From the NCBI GenBank assembly GCA_902476875.1, contig CABSFC010000015.1:1-37715 (forward strand): a stretch of DNA of 37,715 nucleotides. The letters are read 5' to 3'. This stretch comes from an uncultured Oscillibacter sp. (GTDB lineage Bacteria > Bacillota > Clostridia > Oscillospirales > Oscillospiraceae). The position numbers and the translations under genes were made by a program. The notes below the pieces were generated by a model. That model saw only the letters and a program-made list of their open reading frames with translations, searched no databases and was not told the DNA's origin. This document shows positions 7,200-15,168 of this stretch, piece by piece (position 1 is the stretch's first letter; every line of letters begins with the position of its first letter).

Positions 7200-7220
7200 G
7201 ACGCCAGCGGCGTCTTTTTT
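7200..7220 (+). terminator. Intrinsic terminator/attenuator in the leader of the transfer operon
   Basis: GACGCC pairs with GGCGTC over a 3-base loop and runs into six T residues. It lies between the operon promoter (7126-7154) and the first transfer gene (7314). Either it ends read-through from the regulator gene or it acts as an attenuator that needs antitermination. Confidence 0.85.
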
Positions 7221-7313
7221 CGCGCCCTTTTGCGGGGCATGGAACAGCATCCGAAGAGATTCGGGTGCTGTTTCTGTTTTCAGCCATCCAATCAGTGAAG
7301 GAGGTCTTTTTAT

Positions 7314-7694
7314 TTGAAACATGAACCGACCAGTCCCGCCAAGCGGGAGCAGGGCAAGCCGAAGTTGCTCCGCATCCTCTACATGGCCTATCTGGCCCTC
7401 TGCCTGTGTCCCTGCCTCTGCCTTCAGGCGGCCGCGGCGGACACCCTTTGGAGCAAAGCCAGCGAGATTATGCAGGATGTCTACAAACAGATCCTTGGTA
7501 TTTCTACCATCGCCGCCATCGTGACCGCCGCTGTGGCCCTGCTGATGATGAATTTTTCCCGCTCCGGCCGTACAGTGGATGAGTCCCGTTCCTGGCTCAA
7601 GCGCATTATTATTACATGGATCGTACTCAACGGTTTGGGCTTCATCATGGCCTATATCACCCCCTTCTTCTCCGGGGGCCAGTGGACGCCGTAA
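7314..7694 (+). CDS. VirB2/TrbC-like small membrane protein (pilin-like)
   Basis: The gene encodes 126 residues from TTG 7314, with GGAGG 9 bases upstream. A basic N-terminus leads into a signal-like hydrophobic stretch ending at AAAAD (about residue 43), a plausible signal-peptidase site. Two further hydrophobic segments follow (ISTIAAIVTAAVALLMM and IIITWIVLNGLGFIMAYI) separated by a short charged loop. This is the architecture of VirB2/TrbC-like T4SS pilin subunits. It is the first gene of the transfer operon and is followed after three bases by the VirB6-like gene. The Gram-positive homologue sits in the membrane as part of the transfer channel. Confidence 0.7.
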   Translation: MKHEPTSPAKREQGKPKLLRILYMAYLALCLCPCLCLQAAAADTLWSKASEIMQDVYKQILGISTIAAIVTAAVALLMMNFSRSGRTVDESRSWLKRIIITWIVLNGLGFIMAYITPFFSGGQWTP

Positions 7695-7697
7695 GCT

Positions 7698-8408
7698 ATG
7701 GGCATTTTAGACGGCATCGTAGAGTGGATCGCAGAACAAGTCATGTATGGCCTGGATTTGATCAACACATCAGTTTTGGGCGCACTGGGCTGTGATATGT
7801 CTGTATTTCTGCGATACTTCCCGGCAGCGGAAACGATGTACCAGGTCTTTGTGGCCCTCGCCATCGGCCTGATCCTGCTGCTCTGGGTATGGAACCTCTT
7901 TAAGAATTTTGGCCTGGGCGCCGGCTCGGAGGCGGAAGATCCGGTAAAGCTGAGTCTCCGTTCCATCCTGTTCATCGCCTTGGCCTGGTACGCAGACGAT
8001 ATTGTGAACATCGTTCTGGATATCGGCGGCACTCCCTATGACTGGATCTTGACTTCCTCGCTCCCCAGCTTGGATTTCGCCAGCTTTAATTCAGTCATGC
8101 TGACCATCATCGGGGTCTGTGCCAATGGGGCCGTGGCCCTTATCGTTCTGATCTTGGTGCTCATTTTGGCGTGGAACTATCTAAAACTGCTCTTTGAGGC
8201 AGCGGAGCGGTATGTTCTGTTAGGTGTACTGGTCTACACGGCTCCGGTGGCCTTTGCCATGGGGGCGGCCCAGTCCACCGCTAACATTTTCAAGAGCTGG
8301 TGCCGGATGTTTGGCGGCCAGGTGTTCCTGCTGCTGATGAACGCTTGGTGCCTGCGGCTGTTTGTCAGCATGGTTGGCACCTTCATCTCTAATCCTCTTT
8401 CTATCTGA
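7698..8408 (+). CDS. VirB6/TrbL-like conjugative channel protein
   Basis: The gene encodes 236 residues from ATG 7698. About five transmembrane helices are visible: around residues 48-68, 92-112, 128-160, 172-192 and 205-228. The loop IFKSWCRMFGGQVFLLLMN before the last helix is typical of Firmicutes VirB6/TrbL-like conjugation proteins. Such proteins form the inner-membrane channel of the type IV secretion system. It sits three bases after the pilin-like gene and its stop overlaps the ATG of the next gene (TGATG), indicating coupled translation. Confidence 0.8.
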   Translation: MGILDGIVEWIAEQVMYGLDLINTSVLGALGCDMSVFLRYFPAAETMYQVFVALAIGLILLLWVWNLFKNFGLGAGSEAEDPVKLSLRSILFIALAWYADDIVNIVLDIGGTPYDWILTSSLPSLDFASFNSVMLTIIGVCANGAVALIVLILVLILAWNYLKLLFEAAERYVLLGVLVYTAPVAFAMGAAQSTANIFKSWCRMFGGQVFLLLMNAWCLRLFVSMVGTFISNPLSI

Positions 8409-9587
8409 TGGGAGGGATAGCTACGAAAAAACACATGAAATTATCCATAATGCTGGTGGCTGTGCTGGCACTCACTGTTGCGCTTACAGTCCCGGCCTTT
8501 GCCATTACAGAGGCAGAGGTGGAGGCTCAAGTGGCTGCGTCCAGCAAGGAGGCGGTCACAGGGAATGTGCTGATTTGGTTTCTCTGCGCCATCGGTTTTC
8601 TAAAGGTCTCCCAGAAAATCGACAGTTTCATGGCGAGTTTAGGGGTCAATGTGGGGCATACCGGCGGCTCTATGTTAGCCGAGGCCATGATCGCCACCAG
8701 GGGTGTTTCCACCATTGCCAGCGGCTTTGGCCATGCTCTGGGTGGTCTGGGCAGACGGGGCGGCTCCGCTCCGGACGGATCAACTGGCGGCGGCAATCCG
8801 GGGGGGCTTTCTGAAAGGCGGCCTGGCTGGGGTGGTCAGTCGCAAGGTCAACAGTGACGCAGTAAAGACGGCCACCACCGCCACCTCCGCAGTCAACACG
8901 GTCAAGTCACAAGCTACCTCTACTGCGGCGCAGAATACCGTGGTCACAGACCGCCAAAGCAGCCAGTCCGACCATGTTGGGCAAAAAGATACTCAGGTCA
9001 TCTCGTCCCAGGGGCAGACTGCCACCCACGAAAAGCAGGCGGCAGTCTCACACACCAGCGCCGTACACACATCGTCCCATACAAAGGCCCATACCGCATC
9101 TACATTCCGTGGAGTGGGCCTGGGCGGTGCGCTGTTTGCAAAGTCGCTGTTGGCGGGCGGAAGTTTTGCTAATGATGTGATAGGGACAGTCGCTCGGGGC
9201 GATCTGCGCTCTACAGGCTCCATCACCGGGGATCTGGCGGCCCAGTCTCTCCAATCCTACATGGGCTATACCGCCCTGGGCGAAGGCGCCAAAGATATGC
9301 CCGCATTTTCTAATGTGGAGATCGGCGGCGGCAGGATCACTGGTGTGGAAACTGCGCCGGGCAGAACGGAGGGACTGGCTTTCGGGATGTACCACGCCGG
9401 GCAGTATGCCGAGCCCCAAGGGGACTACACCAAAGTCCACTCGGCAGACGGGACGCTGTGGTATAAGCAGTATGCCCAGGATGCCGTAGAGCGCAAGCCC
9501 TACGAGGCTCCGGATGGGACAGTGGCTTACCATGAGAAGATCGTCAAGAAATTGCCCGACCCGCCCAAACGCAAGGATCGGATGTAG
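8408..9587 (+). pseudogene. T4SS membrane/secreted component, split by a +1 frameshift in a G7 run
   Basis: The first part (8408 to about 8806) has a signal or membrane segment (IMLVAVLALTVALTVPAFA) and a second hydrophobic helix (VLIWFLCAIGFLKV), then a Gly-rich linker. The second part continues in another frame from about 8802 (FLKGGLAGVVSRKVNSD) through a Ser/Thr/Gln/His-rich stretch to a folded C-terminus ending at 9587. Bases 8800-8806 are seven G residues; six would join both parts into one protein of about 392 residues. The ATG at 8408 has no Shine-Dalgarno. GGAGGG at 8411 is spaced correctly for the ACG at 8423, so the start codon may also be mutated. It sits between VirB6-like and VirB4 genes, a position held in related ICEs by a transfer protein of unknown biochemistry. 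Programmed slippage is the alternative. Confidence 0.75.
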
Positions 9588-9596
9588 GGAGGGTCT

Positions 9597-12527
9597 ATGA
9601 GAAACGAAGAACGGGATTTCTATGTGATCCCACCGAATTTTATTGAGGGCGGCACTCTGCTGGGCGGGATGTTCAAGACCCGCAATGTGATTGAGGCAGG
9701 CGTTTTAGCTGTGCTGGTGGGCGGCCCCGTCGTTGGGCTAGACCTTTCCCTGACTACCCGCATCATCATTTTGTGTCTGACCGCTCTCCCGCTGGTGCTA
9801 GTGGCCCTGATTGGCATTTCAGGCAGCAGCCTGTCCGCCTTTGTACTCCAGTTTTTCTCCTATCTGCGGAACCGCCGTATCCTGTCACGGGACGGCCAGG
9901 AGGGCGAAAAGAGCAAAAAATCCCTGCTCCCCAGTTGGATGCGTACAAAGCGTAAGGAGCCGGCAGCGCCGGAGCATGAGACCATGCCCGCCAGCCGGCG
10001 GCGGCTGCGGTTCGACTTCAAGACGCGCAAGGTGGATCAGTTCAAGACCTTCCTACCGCCCGATGAAACAGTCAAGCCCCTCAACCCATTGGCGGACTAT
10101 GTTCCTATTGAGAAAATACAAAACGGCGTTATCTACACCAAAGATCACCGCTACATCAAGGTGGTTGAGGTGGTTCCGGTCAACTTTCTGCTCCGCAGCG
10201 CCCAGGAACAGCGCAGTATCATCTACTCCTTCATCTCCTATCTGAAAATCTCGCCTGCAAAAGTCCAGTTCAAAGTGTTGACCAAACGGGCCGACATCGA
10301 CCGCCATGTGGAGACAGTACGCAAGGAGTTGGGCCGGGAGACTGACCCCCATTGCCGGGCGCTCCAGGAGGATTATCTGCGGCTCGTCCGGCAGCTCGGT
10401 TCCAGAGAGGCTATCACCCGCAGGTTTTTCCTGATCTTCGAGTATGAGGAACTGCCCGGCACCCGCAGAGGGCACGAGGAAGAGGAGGCCATTGCTTCGC
10501 TGCAAACGGCGGCCCGGACGGCCTCCAACTACCTGCGCCAGTGCGGGAACACGGTGCTGATGCCGGAGGATGAAGATATGGCTGCTTCCGAGATCCTTTA
10601 CAATATCCTCTGCCGCAAGGAGAGCAATGAGGAACCCTTCACCGACAAGGTCAAGCGCGTCCTGGCAGAATATGTGGCGGAAGGGCGTTCCTTGGACAAC
10701 ATTCCTTCCAACGAGTTCTACGCTCCCGGGCAGATTGATTTTACCCACGGCCACTACATCTGCATTGATGGTGTTTACTACACCTATCTGCTGGTTCCCT
10801 CCAGCGGTTACAAATCCCAGGTGCCGGCCGGGTGGCTCAGCCTCATCGTCAACGCTGGAGACGGTATCGATCTGGATATGTTCCTCACCCGCCAGCCCAA
10901 AGACAGGATGATAAGGAAGCTGGGTCAACAGCTGCGTATCAACCGAAGCAAGATCAAAGAGGCCAGTGACACCAATACCGACTTTGACGACCTGGACGGA
11001 GCCATTCAGAGCGGCTATTTTCTCAAAGATGGGTTGGGCAATAATGAAGATTTTTATTATTTGAATTTGCTCATCACCATTACCGCAGGCAGTATCGACA
11101 ATCTGGAGTGGAAAAGTGCGGAGATGAAAAAACTCCTGCTCAGCCAGGATATGGATGTTCAGACCTGTTCCTTTTGCGAGGAGCAGGCTTTTTTATCCTC
11201 TCTCCCGCTGGTCTCCTTGGAACGCCGGCTCTATGAACGCTCCAAACGGAATGTGCTGACACTGGGGGCGGCCAGCTGCTATCCCTTTACCTCCTACGAG
11301 ATGTGCGACGACAACGGCATCCTCCTGGGGGTGAACAAGCATAACAACTCCCTTATCATCGTGGACATCTTCGACTCCCGCGTTTATAAAAACGCCAATA
11401 TTGCCATCCTTGGCACCAGCGGCGCGGGCAAGAGCTTCACGATGCAGCTGATGGCGACCCGGATGCGGCGAAAGGGCATCCAAGTGTTCATCGTTGCTCC
11501 GCTCAAGGGGCATGAATTTCATCGGGCCTGTTCCAATATCGGCGGGGAGTTTATTCAGATCTCTCCGGCCTCCCGGAACTGCATCAATGTGATGGAGATA
11601 CGGATGGTAGACAAGTCCGTGGATGAAATGCTGGATGGCCCTGGCGTGGAAAAATCTCTGTTGGCGGCCAAAATCCAGCGGCTCCACATCTTTTTCAGCC
11701 TGCTCGTTCCCGATATGAGCCATGAAGAGCGGCAGCTTTTGGATGACGCCCTCATTCGCACCTACGCATTGAAGGGAATCACCCACGAAAACAACACTTT
11801 AGAGGACCCGGAGCGCCCAGGGCAATACCGCACCATGCCGGTGCTGGGCGACCTCTATGAAGTCCTGAAGCAGTCGGCAGATACCAAGCGGCTGGCAAAT
11901 ATCATCAACCGTCTGGTCAACGGCTCCGCCCGTACCTTCAACCAGCAAACCAATGTGTCACTGGATAATAAGTACACGGTGCTGGATATCTCTGAACTGA
12001 CGGGCGACCTGCTGACGGTAGGTATGTTCGTGGCGTTGGATTTTGTTTGGGATAAGGCTAAGGAGAACCGCACCGAGGAAAAGGCCATCTTCATCGACGA
12101 GTGCTGGCAGCTCATCGGAGCCAACAGCAACCGTCTTGCCGCCGAGTTTGTTTTGGAGATTTTCAAAATCATCCGTGGCTACGGAGGCTCGGCCATCTGC
12201 GCCACCCAGGACATCAATGACTTCTTCGCTCTGGAGGACGGAAAGTACGGTAAGGGCATCATCAACAACGCCAAAACAAAGATCCTGCTCAATCTGGAGG
12301 AGGAAGAGGCCCGGCGAGTCCAGTCCATTCTCCATCTCTCCGAGGCCGAGGTCATGGAAATCACCCACTTTGAGCGGGGCAGCGGCCTGATCAGCACCAA
12401 TAACAACAATGTGACGGTGGAGATCAAGTGCAGCCAGATGGAAAAGGAACTCATCACCACCGACCGCCGGGAACTTCAGGAACTGCTGGACAAAACCAAC
12501 AGGCCAGACGGCCTAATACGCCCATAA
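9597..12527 (+). CDS. VirB4/TraE-type conjugation ATPase fused to an N-terminal PrgI-like domain
   Basis: The gene encodes 976 residues from ATG 9597 behind GGGAGGG. The N-terminal 110 residues resemble PrgI: two adjacent transmembrane helices (about residues 33-50 and 58-80) ahead of a basic region. The rest is a VirB4 ATPase with a P-loop GTSGAGKS at about 606-613, Walker B AIFIDECWQLIG near 828-840, and the later GGSAICATQDINDFF segment typical of VirB4. VirB4 hydrolyses ATP at the inner face of the membrane to power assembly of and transfer through the channel. The PrgI fusion is common in Clostridia ICEs. The gene is intact, unlike its upstream neighbour, and is followed by an unusual repeat cluster that begins within its last codons. 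Confidence 0.93.
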   Translation: MRNEERDFYVIPPNFIEGGTLLGGMFKTRNVIEAGVLAVLVGGPVVGLDLSLTTRIIILCLTALPLVLVALIGISGSSLSAFVLQFFSYLRNRRILSRDGQEGEKSKKSLLPSWMRTKRKEPAAPEHETMPASRRRLRFDFKTRKVDQFKTFLPPDETVKPLNPLADYVPIEKIQNGVIYTKDHRYIKVVEVVPVNFLLRSAQEQRSIIYSFISYLKISPAKVQFKVLTKRADIDRHVETVRKELGRETDPHCRALQEDYLRLVRQLGSREAITRRFFLIFEYEELPGTRRGHEEEEAIASLQTAARTASNYLRQCGNTVLMPEDEDMAASEILYNILCRKESNEEPFTDKVKRVLAEYVAEGRSLDNIPSNEFYAPGQIDFTHGHYICIDGVYYTYLLVPSSGYKSQVPAGWLSLIVNAGDGIDLDMFLTRQPKDRMIRKLGQQLRINRSKIKEASDTNTDFDDLDGAIQSGYFLKDGLGNNEDFYYLNLLITITAGSIDNLEWKSAEMKKLLLSQDMDVQTCSFCEEQAFLSSLPLVSLERRLYERSKRNVLTLGAASCYPFTSYEMCDDNGILLGVNKHNNSLIIVDIFDSRVYKNANIAILGTSGAGKSFTMQLMATRMRRKGIQVFIVAPLKGHEFHRACSNIGGEFIQISPASRNCINVMEIRMVDKSVDEMLDGPGVEKSLLAAKIQRLHIFFSLLVPDMSHEERQLLDDALIRTYALKGITHENNTLEDPERPGQYRTMPVLGDLYEVLKQSADTKRLANIINRLVNGSARTFNQQTNVSLDNKYTVLDISELTGDLLTVGMFVALDFVWDKAKENRTEEKAIFIDECWQLIGANSNRLAAEFVLEIFKIIRGYGGSAICATQDINDFFALEDGKYGKGIINNAKTKILLNLEEEEARRVQSILHLSEAEVMEITHFERGSGLISTNNNNVTVEIKCSQMEKELITTDRRELQELLDKTNRPDGLIRP

Positions 12528-12630
12528 TGCGCCGTTTATACGCCTAAAGCCACTTGTGCGTCAATAATGCGGTGCTAATACGCATAGTCCATTTTCCAAT
12601 ACGCCCGTAATACGGCGTTAATACGCATAG
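12513..12630 (+). repeat. Cluster of (T/C)AATACGC-like repeats after virB4
   Basis: About eight variants of TAATACGC/TAATGCG lie between 12513 and 12630. The best pair is a 23-base unit (12565-12587 and 12608-12630) matching at 20 of 23 positions, ending in TAATACGCATAG, with 43-base spacing. Some copies overlap the last codons of the VirB4 gene, and the last copy runs into the ribosome binding site of the next gene. This is not a terminator or a coding repeat. It may be a protein-binding array, an origin-of-transfer component or a translational control site. Confidence 0.65.
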
Positions 12631-12646
12631 GAGGAGGCAACGCCCT

Positions 12647-13168
12647 ATGAAAACACGCTCCGACCTGTATGGGCAGGAGGCAGCCAGCCTGCTACGGGAT
12701 ATATCCATGTACCGGGCCTTGACGGAGGAACAGCTCTTGCGCCTGTATCCTGGCAAGCGGGAGAAGGTCAAAAATCTGCTGGCCTATCTGGTCAAGCAAA
12801 ACCGAATCTGGTACACAGAGGGCCTATACTGTGCCGAACCCGATGGCACCGAGGAATTAGACCGTGGCCTGTTGGCGGCGGTCTGGGTTCTGGCCGACTT
12901 CATAGACCGGGTGGAATACCACTCCGTTGGCGACTACCCGGCCAAGGTCATTTTTTTCGCGGATGGACAGGTCTATGAGATCGTCCATGCGGCCCAGGGT
13001 AAGGAAACACTTTTAGCCCGTGTGCTGGCGGACACCAGCGAGGAACCGTCCTGCTATCTGGTGCTGGTAGACGAACCGGAGCAGATCGAACAGCTTCAGC
13101 TGCCCCATGTCAACGGCTACTGCACCGTTTCCCCGGATGGCGAAGTCCGATATTATCAAAAAGAGTAA
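12647..13168 (+). CDS. DUF5697-family ICE protein
   Basis: The gene encodes 173 residues from ATG 12647, with GGAGGAGG upstream. The N-terminal 65 residues look like a winged helix (EAASLLRDISMYRALTEEQ, then KVKNLLAYLVKQNRIWY), followed by an alpha/beta domain. The pattern matches the DUF5697 proteins found in Firmicutes conjugative elements, whose function is unknown. It lies between the post-virB4 repeat cluster and the DUF6100 gene (12 bases away) and is probably in the same transcript. A DNA-binding role is inferred from the N-terminal fold. Confidence 0.7.
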   Translation: MKTRSDLYGQEAASLLRDISMYRALTEEQLLRLYPGKREKVKNLLAYLVKQNRIWYTEGLYCAEPDGTEELDRGLLAAVWVLADFIDRVEYHSVGDYPAKVIFFADGQVYEIVHAAQGKETLLARVLADTSEEPSCYLVLVDEPEQIEQLQLPHVNGYCTVSPDGEVRYYQKE

Positions 13169-13179
13169 GGAGGAAAACT

Positions 13180-13842
13180 TTGGAGCGGACAATTCTCTCA
13201 AAGCGGATCACATCTATTTTGGAGGACATTTCACGGCTCACCAATGCCCTGTATGCCCTGAACAACACCGATATTCAGCGGTATCCCGACAACTATGAGG
13301 TATTGTCCACCGATGCCGCCCTCCGGGCTGAGCGGATCGCCTGCCGGCTGCGTCACCTGCTCTACGCCTCCACCACCATCAAGAAAGAGGAATACCTGAC
13401 CTCCGCCGCTGTCATGCAGGGCATCGAAGTTCAGAACAATGAAGGCGTTTTGGAGATCACTCTCCCCAGCCTGCTTCCCAAGCGAAAACAGCGGCAAAGC
13501 ACGGAATATCTCCTTGACCCATTCACCGCTGCCATGAGCCAGTATGCCAAGGGCCACCCTATGCCCAGGTTTCAGCATTGTGTGATCTGTTTTTCCCATG
13601 TCTACCGAAAAGACCTGCCCAAGCGCAGGATCAGGGACTACGACAATCTGGAACTCAAGCAGTTTTTGGATGTGGCGGCCTCCTTCATTCTGACGGATGA
13701 CAGCGGCCTGCTGTGCGATGCCTACAACACCACGGAGCTGGGTGAAGAGGACTGCACTCGCATCTTTATCATGGACAGCAGACGATTTCCAGACTGGCTG
13801 GACGCCAGGGAAAACGCCCTCCAATCCATTGCCGATTTGTAA
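13180..13842 (+). CDS. DUF6100-like protein with RusA-type nuclease signature
   Basis: The gene encodes 220 residues from TTG 13180, with AAGGAGG 8 bases upstream. The N-terminal half is helical. The C-terminal half reads FQHCVICFSHVYRKDLPKR, then RDYDNLELKQFLD (D153, D155, N156) and LTDDSGLL (D173, D174). The D-x-D-N motif followed by a later DD-S is the arrangement of catalytic aspartates in RusA Holliday-junction resolvases, and the beta strand before it also fits. Proteins like this are annotated DUF6100 in Clostridia elements. Cleavage of branched DNA during element processing would make sense beside the relaxation-type gene that follows, but activity is inferred. Confidence 0.7.
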   Translation: MERTILSKRITSILEDISRLTNALYALNNTDIQRYPDNYEVLSTDAALRAERIACRLRHLLYASTTIKKEEYLTSAAVMQGIEVQNNEGVLEITLPSLLPKRKQRQSTEYLLDPFTAAMSQYAKGHPMPRFQHCVICFSHVYRKDLPKRRIRDYDNLELKQFLDVAASFILTDDSGLLCDAYNTTELGEEDCTRIFIMDSRRFPDWLDARENALQSIADL

Positions 13843-13860
13843 GAAAAAGGGGTGGAAAAT

Positions 13861-13907
13861 CCATATCCCATTTTGCCCTTTTGGGACGCTCCGTTTTTGG
13901 GATATGG
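13861..13907 (+). other. Inverted repeat in the gap between DUF6100 and winged-helix genes
   Basis: CCATATCCCA at 13861-13870 is repeated inverted as TGGGATATGG at 13898-13907, across a 27-base loop. It sits in the 180-base gap after the gene ending at 13842. There is no T tract, so it is more likely an operator or DNA-processing site than a terminator. Confidence 0.5.
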
Positions 13908-14022
13908 GGCAGCGGAGCGGTAAAGCCCTGAAAATCAAAGCGTTCACCACCCTGCGTTTCATCAAAAAACGCCCAGGCTATAAAGACCTTGGGCGAAAAA
14001 CTGGCTCCAGGGAGGTGCTCGT

Positions 14023-15168
14023 ATGAGCGATAAGAAAAGAACGCTGCCGGCCCCGAACACGCTGCCCGGCCTTCTGCTGACATTGACCGCTCTCTCAGGC
14101 GAGTTCCCTGCCACCCAGGTCAACCGTCTGCCCGGCACCGATTCCTACAAGGCCCTTGCAGTCAAGCGGCTCAAACGGGAAAAACTCCTTCGCACCTACT
14201 ACCGAGATGGGCTGAGAGGTCTGCGCCTGACCAGTACTGCCAAACGGCTCCTGCTTACCCAAGCTCCCGACCGCTTTTTACCCCTTCTGTCTGGCGATAC
14301 CGCGACTAACGCACCCAAGTACACCACCCCGCACCGGCTTCGGCTTCACCGTATGGCCGAGGTGCTGGTGACGATGCGCAACACGGGCATATCCTCTTTC
14401 CCCTGGGAAAAGCCGGCTGTCTTTCAGCCAATACCCCCGGGCGCTGACAATCCTATTGTCTGTCCGGTCTATTACAGTTCCAGAGAGGTGAAGGAGATTG
14501 GCCCGCAAGCAGCCCAGATACGAGGTTCCCGCGCAACCGGCCTCCTGTTCATGGATGACGGTATTTTTGTGATCTACAACACTGGGGGCGGCCAGATGAA
14601 GTGGGAGTACAAAGCCGAATTACGCCTCAAGGCTTTGTTCCAGACAGAGGTGTGCCAGTACCGGCTCCCGGCGCAATTCCAGGGGGTCAATCTGTGCGCC
14701 TTGGTCTTTGGGAATGGGATGGAACCACTGGAACTGTTCATGGGAGCCGGTGACAGCAGGGCAAAGAACTATTTTGTCTTGGACGGCAGCTATGAGCATT
14801 TCTACTACCTGACCAGTGACCGAAGGGGCGAGTTTGGCCTGCGGCTGTTGTGTGAACCGGAACTGAAGGCGGCTTTGGACGAAATTCTTTCTGAGGATCT
14901 ATCTGAGAGCAGGCCCAACTGGAGCGTGGAAAATGACGCGCTTGACAGCAATGGCGATCCCGTTTTGTTTGCCTACCTCTGCGATATGCCTCGTATCAAA
15001 CGGTTTGATACGGCGTTGGATCTGCACGGGCGGATTGGTACGCTGATTTGTTTTGACTTCCAACTGGAAGCCTTGCGGCGGGTGTGCGGGCCGAGGGTCA
15101 AATTCCAGAGCATCAATTTTGAGGCCCTTGAAAGGAGTGTCGTTTATCCAGAAAAAGAACCTGATTAA
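14023..15168 (+). CDS. Replication-relaxation-type winged-helix protein
   Basis: The gene encodes 381 residues from ATG 14023 behind GGGAGG. The N-terminal 80 residues form a winged-helix-like unit (LLLTLTALSGEFPATQVNR, then YKALAVKRLKREKLLRTYY and a wing ending LRLTSTAKRLL). A larger alpha/beta domain follows, including TGLLFMDDGIFVIYNTGG and GTLICFDFQLEALRRV. This organisation resembles the Replic_Relax (PF13814) group found in Gram-positive plasmids and ICEs, thought to act in DNA processing for transfer. The assignment is by overall pattern, not by a catalytic motif. It ends inside the likely ribosome binding region of the coupling-protein gene. Confidence 0.55.
   Translation: MSDKKRTLPAPNTLPGLLLTLTALSGEFPATQVNRLPGTDSYKALAVKRLKREKLLRTYYRDGLRGLRLTSTAKRLLLTQAPDRFLPLLSGDTATNAPKYTTPHRLRLHRMAEVLVTMRNTGISSFPWEKPAVFQPIPPGADNPIVCPVYYSSREVKEIGPQAAQIRGSRATGLLFMDDGIFVIYNTGGGQMKWEYKAELRLKALFQTEVCQYRLPAQFQGVNLCALVFGNGMEPLELFMGAGDSRAKNYFVLDGSYEHFYYLTSDRRGEFGLRLLCEPELKAALDEILSEDLSESRPNWSVENDALDSNGDPVLFAYLCDMPRIKRFDTALDLHGRIGTLICFDFQLEALRRVCGPRVKFQSINFEALERSVVYPEKEPD

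Noticed and set aside
6279..7322. Minus-strand open frame of 347 codons across the ArpU-like gene and its promoter
   Set aside because: It crosses a sound plus-strand gene, a promoter and a terminator, and the protein resembles nothing.
10053..10928. Minus-strand open frame of 291 codons within virB4
   Set aside because: It is antisense to an intact VirB4 gene with clear Walker motifs and has no independent support.
13697..14026. Plus-strand open frame of 109 codons overlapping DUF6100 and the gap
   Set aside because: Its first half is out of frame within a convincing gene and its second half covers a gap with an inverted repeat. No ribosome binding site or known domain.
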